DNA from: Dimargaris cristalligena
Taxonomy: Eukaryota; Kickxellomycota; Dimargaritomycetes; Dimargaritales; Dimargaritaceae
DNA: 14,811 nt
Assembly (NCBI GenBank): GCA_027576995.1
Contig: JANBQC010000660.1
Location: 1-14,811 of the forward strand
Direction of reading: 5' to 3'
The notes beneath the pieces are model-generated. The model saw only the letters and a program-made list of their open reading frames with translations, searched no databases and had not been told where the DNA came from. This document shows positions 1-9,386 of the stretch, piece by piece. Position 1 is the first letter of the stretch. Every line of letters starts with the position of its first letter. Position numbers and translations under genes: made by a program.

Positions 1-589
1 GCCATACATCTAAGCTGAGGCCAAGCTGTGTATTGGTTTGCTACTTTGGGGTCGAATCGTCCAATAGACGCAGATAGAAAAAATATTATACAGCACATAT
101 CCCACTTTAGATCACCTTACAACCAGGCCATTGAACTACCCAAGCACCCAGTCCTTTCTAAGAGTGCGCAGCTGTGCCACTCACAGTGTTCAGATAGCAG
201 TTGCTCTATAGCTTCCATCAAATGATATAGTATACCACACCAGCCTATTTGGCCAGCACAACCACTGTCAGCTCCAGTTTTTCGAGTATAACCACAGTAC
301 CCCACAATGGCCACGTCTTAATTAAAAAACAATTGATGGAACTCAACTATTAGTGAACCTGGGGTTGTTCAGGCACAGGAGTGCCTTGCCTAGCAAATAA
401 TCAATGGGAAGCCACAAATATTGGCTATTACTTATTCTCATAGTATACCAAACCTACCATATATACCCCCATTGGGCACTTTAGTCTACCCCCCATCCAA
501 CCTCACTTTTCTGTGAATACTATTATGTCCTGTGCTCAACATTTTCAATATCTAATTCTTGGTTGTAGATGGGCTCCTAACAAATTGCA
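1..589. other. AT-rich decayed DNA, no identifiable gene
   Basis: This stretch has stop codons in all frames and few CpG dinucleotides, like the retrotransposon remnants that follow. In a plus-strand pol gene the reverse transcriptase should lie here, just upstream of the RNase H piece at 590, but I could not find a YxDD-type motif or another reliable RT signature. The two open frames of 65 codons (28-225 plus, 117-314 minus) show no family resemblance and overlap each other. It is most likely the older, unrecognisable part of the same element. Confidence 0.4.
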
Positions 590-850
590 GATGCAGTTGG
601 TGCTTCATTTTGCTTCACACCAGCCCTCTTTCTAAGCCCATAATCCACACTCACTCATTTCCAAAAAACTAAAAGGATATCTAACTTGCCTATTCACCAG
701 GCCACACTGGCCCATGTTTGGTCATTAGCCACCTAATAATGCCATTTCCAGACTATTTTTGAACCAAATGCAGATATTGTGGACTAACTCCAATAATTTT
801 GCACTTTAGATAAATTGCTATTGCCAAGTATTGACTATAATTACAACTTA
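590..850 (+). pseudogene. Decayed RNase H domain of a Ty3/gypsy-type pol
   Basis: One frame (codons starting at 590) reads through a pattern typical of the retrotransposon RNase H domain. It opens with an Asp-Ala-x-Gly-x-x motif. In the middle is a segment close to the family's N-Y-P-I-H-x-x-x-L-A-x-V-W-A-L pattern (here N-L-P-I-H-Q-A-T-L-A-H-V-W-S-L, roughly 697-741). It ends with an I-D-Y-N-Y-N segment like the usual F-D-Y/F-x-I end of the domain. Five in-frame stop codons interrupt it, so it cannot be functional. It lies directly upstream of a minus-strand LTR and, beyond that, of integrase sequence in the same orientation, which is the RNase H - integrase order of Ty3/gypsy elements. The match is by pattern recognition only; individual catalytic residues cannot all be assigned. 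Confidence 0.55.
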
Positions 851-851
851 T

Positions 852-1420
852 TATAAAGAACTGAACTCAAATCCCTGAAAACTGAACTTAATTCAAAAAG
901 ATAGGTGATCAAAAGGGAAAGGTAATAATAGACATGCTATTCCAAGAGGTGGCATCAAGGGGGAGTATTTATACTCAAAAGAGGAAGCCTAAATGGAAAG
1001 ATAGATAATAGAGAAAGGGAGAGAAGGTCCCAGAAGATTGGATGACTAAGCAGAGGGAAAGGGAGGGGAGTTCCCAGACAATCATATTAGTCATCATAAA
1101 GGATAGGTAATACTCAGGTAACTAATAAATTCAATGTAAAATAATAGAAGGGAAAAAAGAAAGGGAGAAAAGCCATTATTAGCTATTCTTTGAATAGGGG
1201 CACAGTCGGGCCAGGGGCAGTGTGAATACAGGGGTATTGTCCAGTCAGGGGCAGGGGTGCATCACAGTCAAGGGTATAAAATACAATAATAAAAAAACTA
1301 TATAATAATAAAAATAGAGAAAAAATGACTATACTTGTCAGGGGCATACTTCTGATAAGTGTGAAAAATGGAATAAAAATGAAAGTGAAAGTGAGTAAAA
1401 AATGTGGTAAGTTCACCACA
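852..1420 (-). mobile_element. LTR, minus orientation (older copy)
   Basis: Read on the minus strand this is a second copy of the LTR at 2103-2555. It begins at 1420 with an 18-base near-palindrome (TGTGGT...ACCACA), then a CCCCTG array, a TATA palindrome (963-976) and a decayed poly(A) signal, ending near 852. Relative to the plus copy it carries about 70 extra AT-rich bases around 1266-1338. It also carries a second copy of a purine-rich (plus strand) unit around 1012-1093, spaced about 44 bases from the first. I see no target duplication: the bases outside the two ends differ (CTTAT and GGAGT). All seven CpGs of the plus copy are TpG, CpA or TpA here, so this copy has been exposed to CpG decay for longer. 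It interrupts the pol remnant between RNase H and integrase. Confidence 0.75.
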
Positions 1421-2102
1421 GGAGTGATACCCAATTAGAAACTTGGTATTGCCTCTACCTTTAAAGAGATATGGAAATTGGTGGTGAGGATCCTCTATTT
1501 AAGGAAGTAGATGGGATATCCATTCATGATGGACTCCTTTGTAAACTAGTCTCTAATACTTTACCCAGCATAATGGGTAGTTAGGTACCACTGGCACCTA
1601 CACCCATGATGAAGGAGGCAGTTAAATATTAGCATGAAGAACTCTGCCATCTGGGGCAAGAACAACTCCTGGTCTTTGCCCAATCCCAACTCTCCCACCT
1701 AGCCCTTAGGGAAACCATCAATCAATTTACCAGGACATGTTATGTGTATCAAATAAACATTATTGCCACCATCTGTAATACCCCCCGGTCAACTACCTAT
1801 GGGGACTGCAAGCCTGGTAAACACTTATACTTGGATATAGGGTACATTGGGCAAGTCAGAGCAGATAAGGAAACCCAGTTCCTTATTATTGCTGATGCTG
1901 CCAGCTAATTTTATCAAGCTATACCCCTCTTACAATCCATGGCCTCTGATATTGTAGAGGGTCTATGGGATGGGTGGATTAATATGTTTGGAAAACCAAG
2001 ATTATTCACTACTAACAATGGCCTGCAATTCATCACAGATACTCTTAAAAATTACCTAGCCCATCAGAGGATTCACCATATATTTGCATCCTATAGCCAC
2101 TC
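1421..2102 (+). pseudogene. Integrase, zinc-finger and catalytic core, decayed (5' part)
   Basis: Frame +1 shows a Ty3/gypsy-type integrase. The N-terminal zinc finger is recognisable (H-x4-H-L-G around 1633, then a C-x2-C in which the second Cys has become Tyr near 1738-1750). The catalytic core follows: first Asp in Y-L-D-I-G (codon 1834-1836), then F-x-T-x-N-G-L-Q-F near 2005-2028. There the second catalytic Asp has become Asn (codon 2014-2016, AAC), which alone would abolish strand transfer. In-frame stops occur before the zinc finger and at the A-A-S-stop-F-Y-Q position (about 1906). The longest intact piece, 1939-2178, is the distal core reading on into LTR sequence and is not a gene. 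The domain continues at 2561 after the inserted LTR. Confidence 0.85.
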
Positions 2103-2171
2103 TGTAGTGAACTTACCACATTTTTTACCTACTTTTATTTTTATCTATTTTTTGCACTTATCGGAAGTACG

Positions 2172-2253
2172 CCCCTGACAAGTGAATGAGCCCCTGCCCC
2201 TGACCGGATGATACCCCTGCACTCACACTGCCCCTGGCCCAACTGCGCCCCTG
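2172..2253 (+). promoter_or_regulatory. Six-copy CCCCTG array in LTR U3
   Basis: CCCCTG occurs at 2172, 2191, 2197, 2214, 2231 and 2248; the last three intervals are exactly 17 bases and one is 6. The minus-strand LTR keeps the same 17-17-17-6 pattern (plus-strand CAGGGG at 1212, 1229, 1246, 1252 and 1339, plus a mutated unit at 1195). The array lies about 180-260 bases upstream of the TATA box, where enhancer sites of an LTR belong. CCCCT is the core of the yeast stress response element bound by Msn2/Msn4-type zinc-finger factors. Whether such a factor acts here is inference. Confidence 0.5.
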
Positions 2254-2432
2254 TTCAAAGAATAGCTAACAATAGCTTTCTCCCTTTCTTTTTATCCCTT
2301 CTATTGTTTCACATTGAATTTATCGGTTACCCGAGTATTACCTATCCTTTGTGATGACTAATATGATTATCTGGGAACTCCCTTCCCTTTCTCTATTATT
2401 CATCTATCTTTTCATTTAGGCTTCCTCTTTCG

Positions 2433-2446
2433 AGTATAAATACTCC
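2433..2446 (+). promoter_or_regulatory. LTR TATA box
   Basis: TATAAATA at 2435-2442 sits inside a 14-base near-palindrome (GAGTAT-AA-ATACTC). The same sequence is conserved at 963-976 in the minus-strand LTR, except that the preceding CpG has become TpG there. It lies 72 bases upstream of the AATAAA signal, a plausible R-region spacing. Confidence 0.6.
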
Positions 2447-2513
2447 CCCTTGCTGCCACCTCTTGGAACAGCAAGTCTATCATCACCTTTCCCTTTTATT
2501 ATCTATCTTTTCA

Positions 2514-2519
2514 AATAAA
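2514..2519 (+). terminator. LTR poly(A) signal
   Basis: AATAAA followed by GTTCAG, about 36 bases before the LTR end, as expected for the R/U5 part. The equivalent place in the minus-strand copy has decayed to AATTAA. Confidence 0.5.
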
Positions 2520-2560
2520 GTTCAGTTTTCAAGGATTTGATTTCAGTTCTTTACACACCC

Positions 2561-3899
2561 TATCTCTGAGCTAGCTTAGTGTTATGTAGGCCTGTTAAAA
2601 AACTCATTACAGAAGTACTGGAGTCAATATGGCACAACTGAGGGCTGGACCTGCTACCTTCCTTAAATCACTGCCACCCACACAAATATTTTTGATCCAC
2701 ATACTGGCATTTTACTCTGGATGTCCCTGAAAGGTATCAAATAAACTGTCAACATGCCTCAATTACTTCTATACCCTAATACTGAGGGTGGGCTGGAGGA
2801 ATTCACATGGTGGGCCATTGACCAGGCAAAGGAATAGCATACTTGAGTAAGGAAACAAGCCATGGAGCAGCATAATTGACATGTCACAAGGAGACAATAC
2901 ATACTGGGTGAACTAGTCACTGTTAAAGTTATCCTGAAGCCTGCCAACCTAGCCAGTTGACCAGAACAAAGAATGGGTACATTCCAAGTTCTGGAGAGGA
3001 CTGGTCTATCATACAGACTAACCAACCTTGATGGTAACCCCTGACCCTGCAATGTCCATGGTGACCTCCTCCTCCCTTACTATATGAGTAATGAGGATGG
3101 GGATAATCAATCAGGAGAAACAATGGCTACATCAATGGTGCACGCACTAATAGCACAGACCACCACAGGCAAGACAGGCTGGATTCATACCACTGAGGAG
3201 ATAAGAGGCAAACAGCAGGGTAATGGGAGTGATGAGGACCTATATGATGGGAATAATGAGCTCCTATATAATGGGGATGGTGAAATAACTGTACCCTTAA
3301 TAAGACCTCAACTCCTGGCAGAATATTCATGGGAGGAACATGATAATGAGAATATTGAAACTGATAATGAAGAATTTGGATGGTTAACCTCCAAGTTGTA
3401 CTCAGAACTGGACTTGGAATATCTATCAGCCCCTCTGGTGGACCAACTGCCATCACATATATACCCCCAGGGCAGCAAGAGACAAGCTTTGAGGTCCCCC
3501 CCTTAGGCCAAAGCATCTTGGGAGGCCCAAAAAAGGCTACATGAACCAACCAGCCCTACCCTGTTGACATTCCCCCACCTCTGGGAAAAACAGAGCAAAA
3601 AAGTCTTAGAATCACCAGTCACAACCTCCAAGGACAAGGAATTACCCTGGAGTATTGTGAAACTAGAAGAGGCCACCTCCCCCCAACAGCACAAGAGCAG
3701 TACCTCATCCAGGAGGAATATAATATACCAACCTAAGTGGCCAGCTATTGTTCCTTGTCTTAGAAATAAATACTCACTTTATATTTTAATCTCATTTAAA
3801 TCATTAGTTATTTACCTACCCTACTTGGCATCCCTTGTTATTTCACCTATAGTCCTTGGCCCTACTCAGCCCATTTGGTTACAATATAACCCACTATGA
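2561..3899 (+). pseudogene. Integrase C-terminal part and long tail, decayed (3' part)
   Basis: This continues the integrase after the inserted LTR, in frame 0. It starts with S-E (the Glu at 2568-2570 is where the third catalytic residue should be), then L-L-K-N-S-L and a T-H-T-x-x-F-D-P-H-T-G stretch matching the end of the core. Next comes the GPY/F-like C-terminal segment: V-L-E-R-T-G-L-S-Y-R-L around 2980-3015, then N-V-H-G-D-L-L-L-P-Y-Y to about 3083. Many stops break it before 3045. From there the same frame is open to 3503, has one stop (3504-3506), and is open again to 3899. The segment 3084 to about 3760 would be an acidic, Glu/Asp/Asn-rich, then Lys/Ser/Pro-rich tail of about 225 residues with no chromodomain that I can recognise. 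The last part (from about 3770) is hydrophobic and AT-rich and is probably not coding. No function can be assigned to the tail. Confidence 0.75.
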
Positions 3900-4330
3900 C
3901 CAGGTCCCAATACTTCTCATATAATACTCCACTGGCTGATCTAATATTCCTCCTTCCTTTAGTGGAGTCTTCTGGAAGTAAGCCCACCTAGTTAAGACTC
4001 TGACCCTCACCTCTTTATTTAGTCATCTCATTCTCTTAGGGACCTCTCATTATGAGTGGTCCCTACATATAAATAGCTGGGCCCTACTGGGACCGGTTCA
4101 ATTCCTTAGCTTATCTCTTACCCCCAAAGTTGACCTCAATAAACTCATTATATACTCACTCATTGTATTAGCTAGTAAGTATGCCTGCTGTATGTCCCTT
4201 ACATTAGCCTGTACTCATTTTTTATTTAGTTAGTACTAATCCCTCCCTAATACTAGTAGCCCACTTGGCTGAGTCTAAGCCCCACCTACCATTAGAAGCC
4301 TATCCCTAGGACTCTTAACAGACTAAGAGT
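3900..4330 (+). other. Possible 3' LTR region of the old element
   Basis: After the pol tail this AT-rich, CpG-poor stretch has no coding capacity. It contains TATAAATA (4068-4075) and AATAAA (4138-4143) 70 bases apart, close to the 79-base TATA-to-AATAAA distance of the LTR at 2103. Position (just 3' of pol), orientation and signal order fit the 3' LTR of the element that owned this pol, but I could not define its ends and no second copy exists in the window. Confidence 0.3.
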
Positions 4331-4555
4331 AGTTAACTCAGGCAACAGGGAACAATGTGTAAAAACAGATGGATAAAGTTCATCCAGGCTGTATAACAAA
4401 AAATCCATTAGATGGGGTCAATATTACTGGTTAAAAGCTTCTCACCCAAATGTTTAAACCAGCTATATAAAGTTTTACATAATATTTGTATGGGAGAATT
4501 TCATCCATATTAGCCATAGATTGTTATAATTCATTTTAAGCTAATTTTCTTTTTA
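4331..4555. other. AT-rich gap, nothing recognised
   Basis: CpG-free AT-rich sequence between the transposon remnants and the CpG-rich gene region. No open frame, repeat or structured RNA was recognised. Confidence 0.4.
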
Positions 4556-5212
4556 AGTGGCCGGGGATTAGGTATGTTTAGTGACCTAGTCAAACACTGT
4601 GGCTTACCACAGCCTCACCCAAGCAGGTTTATTAATCCAGTCAGCCGTGCATGCATAAGATACCGGCCTTGGGCCAGGTTTTACTTCCCGGCTAAGCGCA
4701 TGGGCAAGTACCGGGTGGACCAGCCGGGACTGAATGAATAAGCTGGCTAGGGTGGTGGCTTCGAACTTTCAAGGTTCCCACAGAGCCATTCTCCCCTGGT
4801 CCCATGACCACTGCCCAATTTAGGGAGGTCTGCCGATGAAGTGCGCCTGTCTGGGAAGAAACCGTAGTCACACACATCAGGGAAGTAGGCCTTTCTTTGG
4901 TGTGTCTCAAGACGCCGGCTGGGAAAGTGTGGTTTACTATAATAAACCCTTGGCTCTCCCGCTTCCCTTATCCGAACCCTCTTCTAGTAGTTTTGCACCT
5001 TACTCCAACTATCTTACTTACCACTTCTTTCCTTTTGCAACCTGCGTCTTATATCAGCCATACAGTAAACCCTACACATTATTTTATTATACTATCGGGT
5101 TTGGAATACTGCCACACTCGTCTCTTTTCTCCTCTAGTATCCAAAGCTTCCCCTTTATTAGCCGACACCCCCCTACTCACGTAAATATTATAACCAACTC
5201 CAACCACTGGCC
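4556..5212 (+). promoter_or_regulatory. Upstream region of the alpha-mannosidase gene
   Basis: Composition changes at about 4556 to CpG-containing unique sequence. A 16-base inverted repeat with 6-base arms (CTGTGG-ctta-CCACAG) lies at 4597-4612. Weak TATA-like AT clusters occur near 4937-4948 (TACTATAATAAA) and 5080-5095. From about 4960 to 5212 the sequence is pyrimidine-rich on the plus strand, as is common just upstream of fungal start codons. The 157-codon frame 4836-5309 crosses the start of the alpha-mannosidase in another frame and shows no family features, so I do not call it. Transcription start is unknown. Confidence 0.35.
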
Positions 5213-8200
5213 ATGCCGATGCTCAAACACCGTGATATCACCCGCAACCGCTTCGGGAAATTTTTGGCCACCGGTCAATTCGCAGAGGTTTCCCTGTTCC
5301 ACGTGCTGACCACCAAGCGAGAAAATCGGCACCACTACGTGAAACTACGCTCCTATTCGGTGCCGGACCTTCAGCGAATTTCGTTTGCTGAGGCTATGAA
5401 GGCCGAGTTCAAACCCGCTAAAATCGGGGACTCGTTTGGTCCGACCTGGGTAAGTGAAGAGGCCAGACCACGGCAGAGTTTGGGGGGAAGAATACACGCC
5501 GGGTATATGTGCCGGTTGACAATAAAGACCTGGCTGAAGCGGGGAGGGAGTGTCAGCGGGTTATAAGACGACTTTACTTCAGCTTAACTCCACCACCTTT
5601 GCCACAGCACGGTCCCAATAGTGGGGTGAATAAGAAGCACCGTGATTCATCCGGGGTTACTAATAACTTCAAAATGGTTCGTTTATCTTACAATGGGTGG
5701 AATTAAACCCACACTTGGCCTATCATTTGCACTACCATGGCTTATTCAATTTAACAGTCAACCCATTGGTTTGAGGTCAAGGTCACCATCCCCGAGGACT
5801 GGGTCAACGAAGAAGTTGAATTTCGGTGGGACGCCGACTGCGAGGGTCTACTGTGGTCGAAGGACGGTGTGCCAATCCATGGCCTCATCACTGGTAAGTT
5901 TCCCGCCTTGGGGGTATCCCTATGCCGGCTTATATCATTTAGTCCGAGTAGTAGTCGGTGATAATTCGCCCCAACACTCAGGGCATTTCGCTTCAAGCGG
6001 GACCAAAAAAGATATCATTTCAATTCAGGCCTTCGCTAATTGAGGTCCAATTTATCACTTTCCCTGAATATCCTGGTGACATGGGAATGTTGATCTTTCT
6101 AACTTATAGGTTCACGGGTGGAATACATCTTGACCCGCAAATCCGTGGGCGGTGAACACTTCTACTTCTACATTGAAATGGCCTGCAATGGCCTGTTCGG
6201 GGCCGGCGAGGGCGGATTGATCAATCCCCCCAACCCCCACCGCTCCTACCGCTTGGACCGGGCTGAACTGGCAGCCAATAACCCGGCGGCCCGGGAACTG
6301 TGGTGCGATTTCGAGATCATTCGCGGCATGGTGGACCATTTACCCGCCGAGAGTCCCCGGGGTGCCCAGGCCTTGGCCACGGCCAATACTATTTGCAACA
6401 TGTTCGATCGGGATGATCCGACGGCTTCCATAGCCGCCTGCCGGTCCCTATCCCAGGCCTTTTTGAAGGTCGCGGGATCGGATGCCGGAGGGCCCTCTGC
6501 CACCCCGGGTCCTTCGGTGCACCGCATCACGGCGGTGGGTAACTGCCACATTGACACGGCCTGGCTATGGCCTTTCGCCGAAACGAAACGGAAAGTGGCC
6601 CGCAGTTGGAGTACGCAACTCCGCCTGATGGCTGACTACCCGGGGTACACATTCGCCGCCTCCCAGGCCCAGCAGTTCCGGTGGTTGGCCGAGGATTACC
6701 CCGAAGTGTTTCACCAGGTCCAACAGGCGGCCAAGCTGGGCCAATTCATTCCCATTGGTGGTACGTGGGTGGAGATGGACTGCAATTTGCCCGGGGGGGA
6801 AGCCCTGGTCCGCCAATTTTTGTTCGGTCAGCGCCTCTTTGAGCAGTCCTTTGGTCAGCGTTGTCGGGTCTTTTGGCTACCGGATACGTTCGGCTACGCG
6901 GCCCAACTACCCCAACTGGTTCGCCTGGCGGATATGAAATACTTCTTCACCCAGAAACTATCCTGGAATAACATCAATAAGTTCCCTAATACGACATTCT
7001 ATTGGATTGGGCTGGACGGTAGTAAGGTACTGACCCATATGGCGCCGAGCGAAACGTACGCAGCCCAGGTGACGGTGGGCGAAGTGATTGACAGTGTGCA
7101 GAAGCACAAGGATCTGGCCTACACAAACGAAAGTATGTTGCTGTACGGCGACGGCGACGGCGGTGGTGGACCCCGCCCGGCTATGCTCCAGCGTCTCCAA
7201 CGGTTGAAAAATATTGTACGTCTCAGGTATTTTGGCCGGGCAGGTTGGGGTGGTGGTGTATATAGGCCCTTATTTAATGTTAGAATTGGCTGCTTGACTC
7301 ACGGGGATACGAGGACGTACCAACACAATCATTATACCTATTATTAGCCGGTGGAAACGCTAAAGATAATTTGAGACGGGTAGTTTTCCTTGTATTAATA
7401 TTTCTATTTCTATATTATGTTTGTCATCACCGACACAGGACGGGCTCCCGCGAGTGGAATACGGCAGCCCCAACGACTTTTACGAGCGGGTCGAGAAGGA
7501 ATCCACTGACCTCGTCTCCTGGAAAGGTGAGCTCTATTTCGAGCTGCACCGGGGCACCTACACTTCCCAAGCGGCCACCAAACGAGGTAATCGAACAAGC
7601 GAATTTCTGATGCGGGAAGTGGAAGCGTTGGCCACCATTGGATGGACACTCGCTGAAATGGCCAAAAACCTTAAATCCCCTTCGGGGGCCGTGGCCTTGA
7701 CTGACTACACCTACCCGCAAAAGGAAATCAACCAACTGTGGGAACTGCTGCTGCTCAATCAGTTCCACGACGTGTTGCCGGGTTCGTCCATTGAAATCGT
7801 GTATAAAGACGCGAGTGATAATTACGCCCGAATTGCCGCTGAGGGTGGTCAGCTTATCCAGAAGGCACTCCAGGCATTGTACGGGAGTTCTCTGGACCGG
7901 GAAACTAAGTTGGAAGACGGTCAAGCGCAAGGTTAGTTCAGAGAATCATAAATTGTAAAATGATTACAATTCTAGATGGCCGAGTAATTCAACCCACCTG
8001 AGACTAATCCGATATATTGTCGATTGATAACCGATCCGTCCTCTCCAATACTTCCATTAATTATATTCCCCAATATTTTATTTAGGAATTATGGTTTTTA
8101 ACTCACTTCCCTGGCGCCGGACCGATGTGATCGAGGTTCCCATCGGCGAAACCCTTACAGATGTTCAGCAGCTCAGTGTCTCGAAAGCCAGTGCCTTTGT

Positions 8201-9386
8201 GTTGGCTGACCACCTCCCTCCCTTCTCCACCCAAGTGCTTGACCCGACCAAGGAAGCGGCTGACTTGGTGGCAGTTTCCGCCTACCGTCACAAAGACGGC
8301 AATTTCATTTTGGAGAACATTCACATTTACGCTACCTTTGATCCCCAAGGTCGGTTAATTTCCCTGTTGGACCGTAAATTAGAGCGTGAGTTGATCCCCG
8401 AAGGACAGCGGGCCAACCAACTCCGCATCTACGAGGATATTCCCATTTACTGGGATGCCTGGGATGTCGAAATCTATCACCAAGAAAAGGGGCGGGACGC
8501 TGGACCCGGCCAGGTGACCGTGGGCGAGGAAGGGCCTCTGCTGGGTTCCCTGACGGTGAAGTGTCAACTTACCCCTACTAGTACTTGCCAGACCACCATT
8601 AGCCTGACCGCCGTGTCACGACGCCTGGATTTCGACTGTTCCGTGGACTGGCACGAAAACCGCCGGATCCTGAAGGTGGAGTTCCCCCTGGATATAACCA
8701 GCGATGTAGCCACGTACGAGACCCAGTTCGGGTGGGTCCAGCGCCCCACCCATTACAACACCACCTGGGACATGGCCAAATTTGAAGTGTGCGGCCACAA
8801 ATTCGCAGACTTGTCCGAGTATGGCTACGGAGTGGCCCTCCTGAACGACTGCAAATACGGCTACTCGACCTACCGGAACACGATGCGGCTGTCCCTGCTT
8901 CGGGCGCCTAAAGCCCCCGACGCCCATTGCGATATGGGCAAGCACCAGTTCCGGTATGCGTTATATCCGCATAAGGGCACATTTTTCGAATCTGATGTGG
9001 TTCGCGAGGCCTACCAGTTTAATGTACCTCTGCTCAACCGGGTGGTACCCCAGCCGGATACCGCCTCCGCCTCCACCGCGACCCCCGACACAGGGTTGGT
9101 GGCCCGAATGGCGCAACCCCTGTTCCAGTGGACCGGCGACGGGAATATAATGGTCGATACCATCAAGAAGGCCGAGGATAGTGGCGCGATTATTGTGCGC
9201 CTTTATGAAGCGTACGGCGGCCAGGGTCGCGGGCATTTGTCGTCCCTACTGACCCTGGAACGTGCCCACCTCTGTAATATCCTCGAAGACCACTTGGAAG
9301 CGGTTACGATTGATCCTAAACGCGGGATTCCGTTGGCGCTGAAGCCGTTCCAAGTGGTCACGGTTAAAGTAACTTGGCAGCCTTAA
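5213..9386 (+). CDS. AMS1: Alpha-mannosidase, GH38, Ams1 type (5 exons)
   Basis: It hydrolyses terminal alpha-linked mannose from free oligosaccharides; in yeast this enzyme reaches the vacuole by the Cvt/selective autophagy route. Exons: 5213-5449, 5758-5893, 6110-7215, 7439-7931, 8086-9386. Introns begin GTAAGT, GTAAGT, GTACGT and GTTAGT and all end AG. The joined frame gives 1090 residues, matching yeast Ams1 (about 1080). The start is the ATG opening M-P-M-L-K-H-R-D-I-T, the conserved family N-terminus; the second Met (two codons on) is an alternative. GH38 signatures: H271 and D273 in C-H-I-D-T-A-W, nucleophile D383 in W-L-P-D-T-F-G-Y, Y-G-D-G-D-G-G-G-G-P at 470-479, and N-Q-F-H-D-V-L-P-G with H603. 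By family analogy H271, D273, D383 and H603 bind zinc. V-F-N-S-L-P-W just after the last junction opens the C-terminal beta region. There is no signal peptide or membrane segment, as expected for a cytosol-made, autophagy-delivered enzyme. It appears intact. Splice sites are my assignment from frame and homology. Confidence 0.95.

Larger units (their letters stand above)
2103..2555 (+). mobile_element. LTR, plus orientation, inserted in integrase (solo LTR)
   Basis: A 453-base LTR running from TG to CA. Its ends are imperfect inverted repeats: TGTAGTGAACT at the left and AGTTCTTTACA at the right, which share TGT-x3-GAACT when inverted. It is flanked by near-identical 5-base target duplications, CACTC (2098-2102) and CACCC (2556-2560). 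Inside, in promoter order, are six CCCCTG motifs (2172-2253), a TATA palindrome (2433-2446) and AATAAA (2514-2519), i.e. a U3-R-U5 layout. No internal element sequence of its own follows: the integrase reading continues at once at 2561, so it is a solo LTR. It is homologous to the minus-strand copy at 852-1420 but retains seven CpGs, so it is the younger insertion. The open frame that enters it from 1939 is accidental. Confidence 0.82.

Noticed and set aside
1183..1434. 83-codon minus-strand frame with hydrophobic, membrane-like peptide
   Set aside because: It lies wholly in the minus-strand LTR; the related frame in the plus LTR is short and differs, so the shared peptide only reflects LTR homology.
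852..2555. A single complete LTR retrotransposon bounded by the two LTRs
   Set aside because: The LTRs are inverted relative to each other, whereas a complete element has direct LTRs; the DNA between them is a fragment of integrase that continues on both outer sides.
4740..4775. tRNA-like B box on the minus strand (AGTTCGAAGCC)
   Set aside because: The flanking bases cannot form a T stem and no acceptor, D or anticodon arm is found around it.
7216..7438. Frameshift or truncation of the alpha-mannosidase at the end of exon 3
   Set aside because: The open frame after 7215 ends in non-family sequence, but GTACGT at 7216 and CAG at 7438 join two conserved family segments in phase, so it is an intron.
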